A DNA stretch of 22,127 bases from Thermoplasmata archaeon (GTDB lineage: Archaea > Thermoplasmatota > Thermoplasmata > Thermoplasmatales > Thermoplasmataceae), in NCBI GenBank assembly GCA_021799315.1, contig JAJZAR010000012.1:1-22127 (forward strand), given 5' to 3'. Below are positions 1 through 7,178 of the stretch, piece by piece. The notes below the pieces were generated by a model. The model made no database searches. It worked only from the letters and a program-made list of their open reading frames with translations, and had not been told where the DNA came from. Every line of letters begins with the position of its first letter. Within the stretch, counting starts at the first letter, position 1. Position numbers and translations under genes: made by a program.

Positions 1-656
1 TTTATGCTGACAGTTATATCTCAGGCACAGTCTCAGTTTACTCAACACCGCTTCACCCGATCTTGCAAACGTACAAAGTGACATTGACCGAAACAGGATT
101 ACCTTCCGGAACAACATGGTATGTGAATGTAACAAACAGCACCACAGGCTATGTATTCCACGAGAGTTCAACAACATCAACAATTTCCTTATCCCTGACA
201 AACGGGTCATACACGTACACGGTTACCAATCTCAGCAGCTATTACACAACAACTTCACATTTCATCCTAATCGTCAGCGGAAATAATGTAAAAGAAACAG
301 TTCAGTACTACCATTGGGCATACATCACCGGATCACTGTCTCCGGGCAATGCTACACTGACCATCAACGGAAAGACCATATCAGTGTCCTCATCAGGTCA
401 TTTCAACATATCAGTAGCAAGTGGAACCTATCACATTGCTGCTTCTGAGAAGGGATACGTAACATATTACAGCAACTTCACACTTGACAGTGGTAATGTG
501 AATAACCTTGCAATTAATCTTAAACCGGTGTCAACACCGTCATCAGCACCTAAATCATCCTCTATCTCAAGCGTCGAGATTTATATTATAATCGGCTTGG
601 TTGCAGCTGCTGCCGTGGTCTCTAGTGCTTTATTGATGACGAGGAAGAAGAAATGA
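1..656 (+). CDS. C-terminal part of secreted, membrane-anchored surface protein (5' cut by window)
   Basis: The frame is open to the left edge, so only the last 217 residues or so are visible; the TTG at 63 is just an internal codon. The visible part starts with a beta-rich module containing TETGLPSGTTWYV, a repeat found in thermopsin-like and other extracellular proteins of Thermoplasmatales. A second module (SPGNATLTINGK ... GTYHIAASEKGY) resembles PEGA/carboxypeptidase-regulatory-like folds. About seven N-x-S/T sequons fit a glycosylated exterior. A Ser/Pro-rich linker leads to one hydrophobic helix of about 22 residues and a final RKKK, giving a C-terminal membrane anchor with its basic tail in the cytoplasm. 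I infer an extracellular protein, possibly a thermopsin-type protease precursor; any catalytic domain lies outside the window. Confidence 0.8.
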   Translation, partial: YADSYISGTVSVYSTPLHPILQTYKVTLTETGLPSGTTWYVNVTNSTTGYVFHESSTTSTISLSLTNGSYTYTVTNLSSYYTTTSHFILIVSGNNVKETVQYYHWAYITGSLSPGNATLTINGKTISVSSSGHFNISVASGTYHIAASEKGYVTYYSNFTLDSGNVNNLAINLKPVSTPSSAPKSSSISSVEIYIIIGLVAAAAVVSSALLMTRKKK

Positions 657-908
657 TGTAGCCGAGAGATAGCATTACTACCTCTTTTTTCATTTTTATC
701 ATCTAGTTCTAAGGTTTGCCACACCGATAAGGAGAATAATGCAAACCCATTGAATATGTATTAACGGCTTTACTAAACTCCCCATTTAATTTTGTTCCTT
801 ATTATTTGTGATCTCTATTATCTTCCTCCATGTTATTCTTACCTATAGTCCAGCGAGGTAAGGCATCTACCATTGAAGAATTTATTTATATAGCTAGGGT
901 CGCTAAAC

Positions 909-1364
909 ATGAAAATCAAGAGTTACAACCTAAAAGATAATTCTGAAGAGCTATTGAAATTTGGAGATTGGTTAGCTGAAATGAAGAGGCTTACTGACTC
1001 GAAAGCTTAAGGGATTCTGTTGACAAGTTGTATAGGAAATAGGCAGAACGGAAAGATCGCTCTACATTAATCCCGTGTTAATAGTGAAGATCACAATAAA
1101 CATGATATCGAACCTTTTAAATCAAACGAAATAGTTTTAAAAAAGACATATTTATATGAGATTTTCACGGAATCAGATCAGTCTAAACAAGGGAGAAGTT
1201 TTATTATACGCAGAAATGCTTTAAATGGTTTTCGAGAAAGTAAAGATAACAAAACTATGGCTATGGAGCAGAAGAGATCTACAAATAAAGATTCCGTCAT
1301 TCGATCTGCTCAAAAAGGGGAGCTAGAAGGGCCGAAAGAATGCAAAGGCACGAAGATCAAATGA
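909..1364 (+). pseudogene. possible decayed reading frame of unknown family
   Basis: An ATG at 909 opens a 33-residue charged peptide (MKIKSYNLKDNSEELL...) that stops at 1008. In the frame one base back, reading resumes at once as RDSVDKLYRK, has a stop at 1040, and continues as AERKDRSTLIPC. From 1071 the first frame is open again for 97 codons to a TGA at 1362, but has no ATG until 1256. The pieces share a Lys/Glu/Ser/Arg-rich composition, and an AT-rich TATA-like stretch lies at about 879-890. The simplest reading is one gene of about 150 codons broken by a frameshift and point stops. I do not recognise the family; a transposase or small DNA-binding protein is only a guess. Alternatively 909-1010 is a real 33-residue peptide and the rest is chance. 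Confidence 0.35.
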
Positions 1365-1567
1365 CGGTTCATGGGAATCGAAGGCTAATAGATCATAATT
1401 AGGGGGAAATCCCCATACTTTGCATGGAAATGATCTCTCTCTCATAATGTGGGTTGGGTATCTACTGGTTTATTTTACTAGTTAATTCTATTCTGAGAAC
1501 ACTTTAAGAATTTCAGTCATATGTTTGCTCTGACATATTTTTCCAGAATGATCCCATTCTTGCAAAA

Positions 1568-1579
1568 TTTATTTTAAAA
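1568..1579 (+). promoter_or_regulatory. TATA-like box of KDG aldolase gene
   Basis: TTTATTTTAAAA is centred about 25 nt upstream of the ATG at 1598. No Shine-Dalgarno sequence precedes that ATG, so a leaderless transcript is likely. Confidence 0.55.
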
Positions 1580-1597
1580 GGTTTGCACTATTGATCT

Positions 1598-2485
1598 ATG
1601 GCTAACGATAATCTCGAAGTAATATGTCCAATGATAACACCCTTTGACGATAATGCAAAACCATCACGAGAGAATTTAAAGGTATTTCTTGATGATATGA
1701 GGGAATTTGGCATTAAGAAGATTTTCCCTCTGGGAAGCAACGGGCTGTTCAATCTTATGACATTGGATCAAAGAAAGGAATTTGCAAAATTAATAAGCGA
1801 GGAGGCCACTGATTTTGAAGTGCTTCTCGGAGCAGGTTCTCAGAACACAGCGGAAATGCTAGAGATGGCAAAGTATGCCGAGGATCTTGGGTTTGGAAAA
1901 ATAGTGGTTCAGCCAACTTACTATAACAAAGCTGAACAATCCTGGATGATCAAACATTATGAATCCATTACTGATGTGTACAGTGGAAAAATTTACATAT
2001 ACAATATTCCTCAATTCACAAACTCCAGAATAGAGATAGATACCATGAAAACAATTATGGAGGCTGTTCCACAGGTAGAAGGCATTAAGGATAGTTCTGG
2101 AGATATAAGATTCTTCAATGAAGTCGCAGATACTTTTTCAGGTAAATTGAAGGTCTATCAGGGCCAGGACGACCTCCTCTTGCAATCACTTATTGCTGGC
2201 GCAACAGGCGGCGTTTGCGGCTCAACGAATATAAATCCACTGGTGACAGAAGTATATAAGTACTATGCTAAAGGAGATTATGAAACTGCCTCTAAGGTTC
2301 AGATTACCTTTAACAGGTTCTTCAGAATGATGAACGAATACCCATTCCCAGTTATGGTTTATACGGCTTTTTACAAGAAGCATAATATTCGTGGGAAATT
2401 ACCATTGCCTATCACAACTATGTCAAAAGTTGTTGAATCTAAAATAAATGATATCTTGAATTTTATGACTCATTATAAAGAGTGA
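1598..2485 (+). CDS. kdgA: 2-keto-3-deoxygluconate aldolase-type DHDPS/NAL-family lyase
   Basis: This is a 295-residue (beta/alpha)8 aldolase of the dihydrodipicolinate synthase/N-acetylneuraminate lyase superfamily, at the usual family length. Visible landmarks are the substrate-carboxylate loop GSNG (46-49), the catalytic Tyr135 in YIYNIP and the Schiff-base Lys164 in EGIKDSSGD. In Thermoplasmatales, enzymes of this type cleave 2-keto-3-deoxygluconate to pyruvate and glyceraldehyde in the non-phosphorylative Entner-Doudoroff pathway, and I infer that role here. GSNG instead of the GTTGE typical of dihydrodipicolinate synthase argues against a lysine-pathway enzyme, but substrate cannot be fixed by eye. 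The gene stands alone between its own promoter and a terminator hairpin; the start is the ATG 25 nt after the TATA-like box. Confidence 0.8.
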   Translation: MANDNLEVICPMITPFDDNAKPSRENLKVFLDDMREFGIKKIFPLGSNGLFNLMTLDQRKEFAKLISEEATDFEVLLGAGSQNTAEMLEMAKYAEDLGFGKIVVQPTYYNKAEQSWMIKHYESITDVYSGKIYIYNIPQFTNSRIEIDTMKTIMEAVPQVEGIKDSSGDIRFFNEVADTFSGKLKVYQGQDDLLLQSLIAGATGGVCGSTNINPLVTEVYKYYAKGDYETASKVQITFNRFFRMMNEYPFPVMVYTAFYKKHNIRGKLPLPITTMSKVVESKINDILNFMTHYKE

Positions 2486-2508
2486 ATTTCACTCTAGAGT
2501 TTATTTTC
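2479..2508 (+). terminator. hairpin plus T-rich tail after KDG aldolase
   Basis: AGAGTGA and TCACTCT form a perfect 7-bp stem around a 3-nt loop (2479-2495), overlapping the aldolase stop codon. TTTATTTTC follows. The hairpin sits between the aldolase and the ribosomal operon promoter, as expected for a transcription end. Confidence 0.5.
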
Positions 2509-2538
2509 AAAGTTGTCCATGGGTTTCTGTAGCTAAAC

Positions 2539-2582
2539 TATTTATAGAATCTTTAATTAACGTTTTACTCTGTGAAGGAGGG
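2539..2582 (+). promoter_or_regulatory. promoter and ribosome binding site of the ribosomal operon
   Basis: TATTTATA (2539-2546) is a good archaeal TATA box. Transcription would start near 2568-2570, giving a leader of about 20 nt. That leader carries a strong Shine-Dalgarno AAGGAGGG (2575-2582), 7 nt before the ATG at 2590. This contrasts with the leaderless-looking genes elsewhere in the window. Confidence 0.6.
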
Positions 2583-2589
2583 AATAAAT

Positions 2590-2958
2590 ATGGACAAAGC
2601 AACATATGTCAAATTTGAAACTCCCGAGTCTTTAGAGAAAAAGATTCTGGAATTAGTAGAGAATTGCTATAGAAATGGAAAGACAAAGAAAGGAACTAAC
2701 GAGGTTATAAAATCCGTGGAAAGAGGGGAAAGCAAGCTTGTCGTACTTGCCGAAGATGTAAATCCTCCAGAAGTTGTGTATTTTATACCGAAACTGTGCG
2801 AGGAGAGAAAGGTGCCCTTTGCATACGTTAAGACGCGAGCAGACCTTGGATCAAAGGTTGCAATTTCATCCGCAGCTTCTATCTCTATAACTGACTTGGG
2901 AAAGAGCGAAGGACTCTATAAGGAGATTACTTCTGAGTTGACAAACCTCAGCAAGTGA
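2590..2958 (+). CDS. rpl7ae: ribosomal protein L7Ae (kink-turn binding)
   Basis: This is a 122-residue L7Ae/L30e-family protein. In archaea it binds kink-turn RNA in the large ribosomal subunit and is also a core component of box C/D and H/ACA guide RNPs and RNase P. Diagnostic motifs are KKGTNEVIKSVERG (RNA-contact segment), LVVLAEDVNPPEVV and LCEERKVPFAYV. The frame can be opened at a GTG at 2572, but that codon lies in the Shine-Dalgarno region; the ATG at 2590 gives the normal length and N-terminus. It is first gene of the classical archaeal order L7Ae-S28e-L24e-Ndk-aIF5B, all kept here with tight spacing, so the five are almost surely co-transcribed. Confidence 0.95.
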   Translation: MDKATYVKFETPESLEKKILELVENCYRNGKTKKGTNEVIKSVERGESKLVVLAEDVNPPEVVYFIPKLCEERKVPFAYVKTRADLGSKVAISSAASISITDLGKSEGLYKEITSELTNLSK

Positions 2959-2968
2959 GGGGAAAGAT

Positions 2969-3178
2969 ATGCAAGATGATGCTACTCCAGCAGAAGTGGT
3001 GGAGTTGATGGGAAGAACTGGGATGACTGGAGAAGCTACCACAGTTAAGGTAAGGGTCATGTCAGGAAGAGATCAGGGTAGGATTATAGCCAGAAATGTG
3101 CTCGGTCCAGTAAAGGTTGGAGATATCCTGATGTTGAGAGAAACCGCAAGAGAGGCTAAGAAACTCTCAATGAGGTGA
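2969..3178 (+). CDS. rps28e: small-subunit ribosomal protein S28e
   Basis: This 69-residue protein has the OB-fold core and the nearly invariant C-terminal MLRETAREA found in S28e of archaea and eukaryotes. It is a component of the 30S subunit near the mRNA exit. It follows L7Ae by 10 nt, with GAGGGGAAAG as ribosome binding site ahead of the ATG. Its stop lies inside the Shine-Dalgarno GAGGTGAT of the next gene, so S28e and L24e are likely translationally coupled. Confidence 0.95.
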   Translation: MQDDATPAEVVELMGRTGMTGEATTVKVRVMSGRDQGRIIARNVLGPVKVGDILMLRETAREAKKLSMR

Positions 3179-3182
3179 TATT

Positions 3183-3512
3183 ATGGCAGGAAGAGAATGC
3201 AATTTTTGCGGAACAGACATCGAACCTGGTACGGGCATGGTATATATCAGAAGAGACGGTGCTGTGATTAACTTCTGCAGCAAGAAATGCAGAGTGAACA
3301 TGGTCAAACTGAAAAGGGTACCAAGAAAGACAAGATGGACAAGAGAATATCACAATCTCAAGTCAATAAAAATGGCCTCCATAGAACATGCAAATGTTAA
3401 ACATGCGCAGGCTGAGGCTTCAAAAGAACCCGAGGAACTTCTTCATGAGCAATCTCCAGAAAACATAGAGGACGAGAAAAGCCAGGATGAAGCTAAAGGT
3501 GTTGAACAATGA
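3183..3512 (+). CDS. rpl24e: large-subunit ribosomal protein L24e with acidic C-terminal extension
   Basis: The first 65 residues or so are a standard L24e: a zinc-ribbon with Cys6, Cys9, Cys32 and Cys36, then the basic rRNA-binding stretch KLKRVPRKTRWTREYH. Archaeal L24e is usually about 60-70 residues. Here roughly 40 more follow, rich in Glu, Asp, Lys and Gln and predicted disordered. No sequence sign suggests a frameshift: the extension keeps the frame and its TGA overlaps the ATG of ndk (ATGA). Whether the tail reaches the ribosome surface or binds a partner cannot be told. Confidence 0.92.
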   Translation: MAGRECNFCGTDIEPGTGMVYIRRDGAVINFCSKKCRVNMVKLKRVPRKTRWTREYHNLKSIKMASIEHANVKHAQAEASKEPEELLHEQSPENIEDEKSQDEAKGVEQ

Positions 3513-3958
3513 GTATTGAATCAACACTTGTCCTTGTAAAACCTGATGGCTTGAAGCGCAGGCTAACTGGAGAAATTATTCAAAGATTAGAGCGTAAGGG
3601 TCTCAATATTGTAGCAATGAAAATGCTAAAACTTACAAAGGAACAGGCTGAAGTTCATTATTCAGTTCACAAGGGAAAGCCATTTTTCCCGGGATTGGTA
3701 GAATTCATAACAAGCGATCCACTTATAGCTATGGTCGTGAAGGGGCACAGTGCCATATCAGTTGTTAGAAATCTCGTGGGTGCAACAGATGGTGCAAAAG
3801 CCTCTCCCGGTACCATACGAGGAGATTTTGCCATAACAATCGATAAGAGTGTGATCCATGCATCCGATTCTGTTGAGTCATTTGAACACGAATGTCCAAT
3901 TTATTTCAGTACGGATGAGATCTTGGACTTCTCTTATGGTGATGAAGAACTTTTCTGA
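3509..3958 (+). CDS. ndk: nucleoside diphosphate kinase
   Basis: This 149-residue cytosolic enzyme transfers phosphate from NTPs to NDPs through a phosphohistidine. Visible motifs are TLVLVKPDG with Lys11, MVVKGHSAI, GATDGAKASPGTIRGDF and the catalytic His117 in VIHASDSVES. Length and motif order are normal. The start ATG overlaps the L24e stop by 4 nt (ATGA), and AGGTG lies upstream as ribosome binding site. Placement between L24e and aIF5B is the usual archaeal arrangement and fits GTP supply for translation. Confidence 0.96.
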   Translation: MSIESTLVLVKPDGLKRRLTGEIIQRLERKGLNIVAMKMLKLTKEQAEVHYSVHKGKPFFPGLVEFITSDPLIAMVVKGHSAISVVRNLVGATDGAKASPGTIRGDFAITIDKSVIHASDSVESFEHECPIYFSTDEILDFSYGDEELF

Positions 3959-3974
3959 GGTGTAATATTATTGT

Positions 3975-5717
3975 ATGGCAAACCTCAGGCAACCAATTAT
4001 CTGTGTTTTAGGTCATGTCGATCACGGAAAGACAAGCTTATTGGATTGCATTAGAGGAACGTCTTTAATTAAAAAAGAAGCCGGCGGAATAACTCAACGA
4101 ATTGGCGCAACAGAAATATCTATTCCAAGAATTATAGAGTTGTCCGGTGGTAAAGCAAAACTTGATATGTTCAAAATACCGGGGCTTCTATTTGTGGACA
4201 CTCCGGGTCATGTAGCATTCGCTAACATGAGGTCAAGAGGAGGCGCTCTGGCAGATATTGCTGTTCTTGTTATTGATATAAATGATGGCATTATGCCGCA
4301 GACCATTGAAAGCATTAATATTTTAAGACGATTCAAAACGCCCTTTATCATAGTTGCAAATAAAATAGATGCATTGCCTTTTTTCACAAAAACAGATAAA
4401 ACCACATTTTCTGAATTTATTAGAGAACAGAGGCCTGACTATGTGAAGGAACTGGATAATAAGATATATGATATAGTCAACAAGCTGTACACTTATGGCC
4501 TTGCTTCAGAAAGATATGATAGGATAAGTGATTTTACCAAAAATATATCTATTGTTCCTACGAGCGCAAAATATTCCATAGGCGTCTTTGAAGTTCTGAT
4601 GACAATTTCAGGACTGGCACAGAGATTTCTAAGTGAATCCATTTCACATAAAGGTGTTACAGCGAGAGCCAATATCCTTGAGATCAAAAGAGAAGATTCT
4701 CTTGGAATGACACTGGATTCCATATTGTATCAGGGTTCGCTGAAACGTGGTATGGATGTTGTGGTGAATACAACCGATGGCCCAAAGACCACTAAAATAA
4801 AAGCACTTTTCACAAATATCAATCAGAAATCTACGAAGGTGGAGGAGAGGCAGAAAGTAAATTCAGCCACAGGAGTGAGGATCGTAATTTCTGACAAATA
4901 CAGTGTTATCCCAGGTTCGACACTCATTGAACTGGCCGAACCGAGAGATGAAATTTTCAGAGAACTTGAAGAGGAAAACGAGTTAAAAATAGAACTCAAC
5001 GAGCACGGAGTGACCCTGAAAGCCGACACAATCGGTTCTCTTGAAGCCATCGCATCTGAGCTCAAGAATAGAGATATCAATATAAGATCAACTCAGATAG
5101 GAGAGATCAGCAAAAGGGATCTCATAGACGTTTCCACACTGCCTGATCGAATGGATAGGGTTCTTGCAGGATTCAACGTAGGATTATCCGCTGATGCTAA
5201 GGCTTCTCTCATGGCATACGATGTGGGAGTCATAGAATCAAACATAATTTACTCTCTTTTAGATAATACTGAGAAGTGGATCAAATCCAAAAAGGATGAG
5301 ATAGACGAAGAGAGCAGAAATAACATGCCCATACCTTCGAAATTCGTAATTATGCCAGAATACATATTCAGAGCCGCAAAGCCTGTAATAGTTGGAGTAA
5401 AGGTTCTTTCGGGAAGAATCAAGGTAGGAGATAATCTTATCAGAGATGACGGCAAATATGCAGGAACAATAAAGAGTATCAGGGAGGGTGAGCTCTCCAA
5501 AAGATTTGCAGATTCAGGCAGCGAAGTTGCCATAGCCATAGAAGGCGTAACACTCAATCGGCAGATAGGCGCAGATCAGCCCATATATGTGGATATCACT
5601 GAGGATGTAGTGAAGAAGTTGAGAGAACGCGCTCTGGATGAGCAAACAATGACGACTCTCGAGGAGATCATAAAAATAAAACGAAAAGACAATATTTTCT
5701 GGGGAACAAGGGTTTAG
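3975..5717 (+). CDS. infB: translation initiation factor aIF5B (IF2-like GTPase)
   Basis: This 580-residue protein is the archaeal IF2/eIF5B GTPase that promotes subunit joining. G-domain motifs are GHVDHGKT (13-20), DTPGH (75-79), NKID (129-132) and a SAK-type G5 (PTSAKYSIG). Domain II, the alpha/beta domain III and a C-terminal beta barrel follow, and the size is typical of archaeal aIF5B, which lacks the long eukaryotic N-terminus. It ends the ribosomal operon and begins 16 nt after ndk. Its TAG overlaps the stop codon of the convergent exchanger gene, and a 10-bp hairpin lies 20 nt beyond it. Confidence 0.95.
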   Translation: MANLRQPIICVLGHVDHGKTSLLDCIRGTSLIKKEAGGITQRIGATEISIPRIIELSGGKAKLDMFKIPGLLFVDTPGHVAFANMRSRGGALADIAVLVIDINDGIMPQTIESINILRRFKTPFIIVANKIDALPFFTKTDKTTFSEFIREQRPDYVKELDNKIYDIVNKLYTYGLASERYDRISDFTKNISIVPTSAKYSIGVFEVLMTISGLAQRFLSESISHKGVTARANILEIKREDSLGMTLDSILYQGSLKRGMDVVVNTTDGPKTTKIKALFTNINQKSTKVEERQKVNSATGVRIVISDKYSVIPGSTLIELAEPRDEIFRELEEENELKIELNEHGVTLKADTIGSLEAIASELKNRDINIRSTQIGEISKRDLIDVSTLPDRMDRVLAGFNVGLSADAKASLMAYDVGVIESNIIYSLLDNTEKWIKSKKDEIDEESRNNMPIPSKFVIMPEYIFRAAKPVIVGVKVLSGRIKVGDNLIRDDGKYAGTIKSIREGELSKRFADSGSEVAIAIEGVTLNRQIGADQPIYVDITEDVVKKLRERALDEQTMTTLEEIIKIKRKDNIFWGTRV

Positions 5718-6619
5718 TAAGCTACAAGAATTATTGTCGCAACAATTGTAGGTATAATTGTTGCGAGGGTGACATCAACAGACTCAAAAGGGTTGTAGGC
5801 AAACACTATTGCAAGAATGGGGAAGATCATGCCTCCCTTTATGAGTGTGCTCCCAATAAGGATCCCATTGGCACTCTGCCTGTCCCTGTGCGAGAGTGAA
5901 CTTTTAATTGCAAAAAATTCGGGCAACGTTCCAATAATCCCAGGCAATATGAATCCGGAAGCAATGCCTCCGACATTCAAGGTAACCGAAAATATATCGG
6001 TGACTCTGGCCATTGCAAAGGAAAGGGCCATGAGAATAAAAACTGATATTGCAATAAGGACTTCTCCGGATTTTTTTTCAGATTTATTTTCGGTTTCCAT
6101 ACCTCTGTCAGAGGCAAAGCCAATGTAAAAAATAAGGGCAAAGGTAATTATTACAGTAACCACGGCCAAAGCCACTTTAAAATCTAAGGAGAGTGAAAAA
6201 TATTCTGCTGCTATTAGAATAAGAAGAAAGGCAGGAATCACAAACATGGAAGAGGCATTAAGGGATCTCTGCCTCTTTCTTAGGATTAGGGCCAATATGG
6301 CAAAAATAACAAGGCCAATGGATACCGAACCCATCATTGTTCCTATGGATATATCATCATAACCCTGAACTATGGATGAACCGGAAACAAATATCTCGTC
6401 AAGGGACGTGATAAAGGCAAAAAGTGTAATTCCCATCAACATGCCAGGTTTATGTCGAAGTAACCCATCTGTTGTTTCATAGATCAGATCTGTTGATAAA
6501 TCCATCCCTATAATAATTAACACTGTAACCAGAAGTGCAGCAATAAGCGAATTACTAAAAAAAATATATAAAGAAACGAGGCTCAGAGCCAACAAAATAA
6601 GATTATATTTCTCTTTCAC
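5714..6619 (-). CDS. divergent sodium/calcium exchanger-superfamily (CaCA) membrane protein
   Basis: This 301-residue protein is almost wholly hydrophobic, with about ten membrane helices in two halves and a short charged loop (about 171-187) between them. Each half holds a recognisable alpha repeat of the cation/Ca2+ exchanger superfamily: ITSLDEIFVSGSSI ... GTMMGS (70-98) and GTLPEFFAIKSSL ... GILIGS (230-257). The acidic residues Glu75 and Glu234 are kept. The GSN that normally closes each alpha repeat is GSV in the first and GST in the second, so the ligand set differs from textbook exchangers. I infer a cation antiporter; the ion (Ca2+, Na+, H+ or a metal) is unknown. The gene starts 2 nt after speD and probably shares its transcript. 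Its 3' end overlaps infB tail to tail. Confidence 0.75.
   Translation of the reverse strand: MKEKYNLILLALSLVSLYIFFSNSLIAALLVTVLIIIGMDLSTDLIYETTDGLLRHKPGMLMGITLFAFITSLDEIFVSGSSIVQGYDDISIGTMMGSVSIGLVIFAILALILRKRQRSLNASSMFVIPAFLLILIAAEYFSLSLDFKVALAVVTVIITFALIFYIGFASDRGMETENKSEKKSGEVLIAISVFILMALSFAMARVTDIFSVTLNVGGIASGFILPGIIGTLPEFFAIKSSLSHRDRQSANGILIGSTLIKGGMIFPILAIVFAYNPFESVDVTLATIIPTIVATIILVAY
5738..5765. repeat. perfect 10-bp inverted repeat between convergent genes
   Basis: CGCAACAATT (5738-5747) and AATTGTTGCG (5756-5765) are exact inverse complements around an 8-nt loop. The hairpin lies just beyond the infB stop and within the last codons of the exchanger, which encode a repeated ATII/TIVATII helix. 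No T-run follows on the plus strand, so it may be a transcript end, an mRNA-stabilising hairpin, or a by-product of the repetitive coding. Confidence 0.5.
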
Positions 6620-6621
6620 CT

Positions 6622-7017
6622 TTACAAACCGTTCAAGACCTGAGTTGATGATGATGCAAGGGTATTTATTGCACTACCTCTCTCATGTTTTCTAAACTCA
6701 ATTTCCTGGGGTTTGAGGCTATCTTTGATAAATTCAAAGGCTATCTGAGCCTTATCAGGATCTCCACACGTAAATATATCTAGTGTGATCAAACCATACT
6801 CCGGCCACGTGTGGAAAGATAAGTGTGATTCAGCCAGTAAAATTATTCCACTGGCACCCATCGGCTCAAACTGATAGTAATCAGAAGAGATCTTTGTCAG
6901 ATTTCCAACTCTAATAGATCTCTCCACAACTTCCATCAGGTACTCTTTCCGCTCCAGAAGCTCTGGTTCTATTCCATACATATCCGCCAAAATATGAACC
7001 CCTACGGCCACCTTCAT
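6622..7017 (-). CDS. speD: S-adenosylmethionine decarboxylase proenzyme (SpeD/SpeH type)
   Basis: This 131-residue class 1 AdoMet decarboxylase makes decarboxylated AdoMet, the aminopropyl donor for spermidine-type polyamines. The proenzyme cleaves itself between Glu63 and Ser64 in LAESHLSFHTWPE, turning Ser64 into the pyruvoyl cofactor. His69 and Cys84 (IFTCGD) occupy the processing and proton-transfer positions, and KHERG closes the conserved part. Length matches the approximately 130-residue prokaryotic enzymes. The frame also opens at a GTG at 7035, but the ATG at 7017 gives the canonical N-terminus, and GGAGG lies just upstream. The exchanger gene follows after 2 nt. With pdaD in the same window, polyamine synthesis is well supported. 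Confidence 0.92.
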   Translation of the reverse strand: MKVAVGVHILADMYGIEPELLERKEYLMEVVERSIRVGNLTKISSDYYQFEPMGASGIILLAESHLSFHTWPEYGLITLDIFTCGDPDKAQIAFEFIKDSLKPQEIEFRKHERGSAINTLASSSTQVLNGL

Positions 7018-7067
7018 CGTCCTCCATCCATACACCTCACTTGTACTAAACTAGGCATAATAACTTA

Positions 7068-7080
7068 TTATTTAAATATT
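7068..7080 (-). promoter_or_regulatory. TATA-like box of speD
   Basis: On the minus strand AATATTTAAATAA lies about 55 nt before the speD ATG. This predicts a leader of about 30 nt carrying the GGAGG ribosome binding site, so speD is leadered rather than leaderless. Confidence 0.45.
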
Positions 7081-7178
7081 CACGTTTGTCTCGCTTTTTA
7101 TTTCTATAAACCACATGGCATAAAACCCATATTGTACAACATGGCTATAATAATCTTATTTTTAAAATATTAATTATT

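Larger units (their letters stand above)
657..1597. other. 941-nt stretch without an intact gene
   Basis: This is the only gap over 300 nt in the window. Just after the surface protein there is a T-rich tract (about 681-698) that may end its transcript. A short frame at 909-1010 and an open but startless frame at 1071-1364 look like remains of one decayed gene, listed separately. The last 100 nt carry the KDG aldolase promoter. I see no tRNA, CRISPR repeat, terminal inverted repeats or intact transposase. Confidence 0.6.

Noticed and set aside
657..1597. Possible tRNA, CRISPR array or insertion-sequence ends in the gap
   Set aside because: I saw no T-loop consensus, no regular repeats with spacers, and no matching terminal inverted repeats or target duplications.
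5817..6128. 103-codon open frame on the plus strand downstream of infB
   Set aside because: It is antisense to the exchanger, whose two alpha repeats confirm the minus strand as coding.
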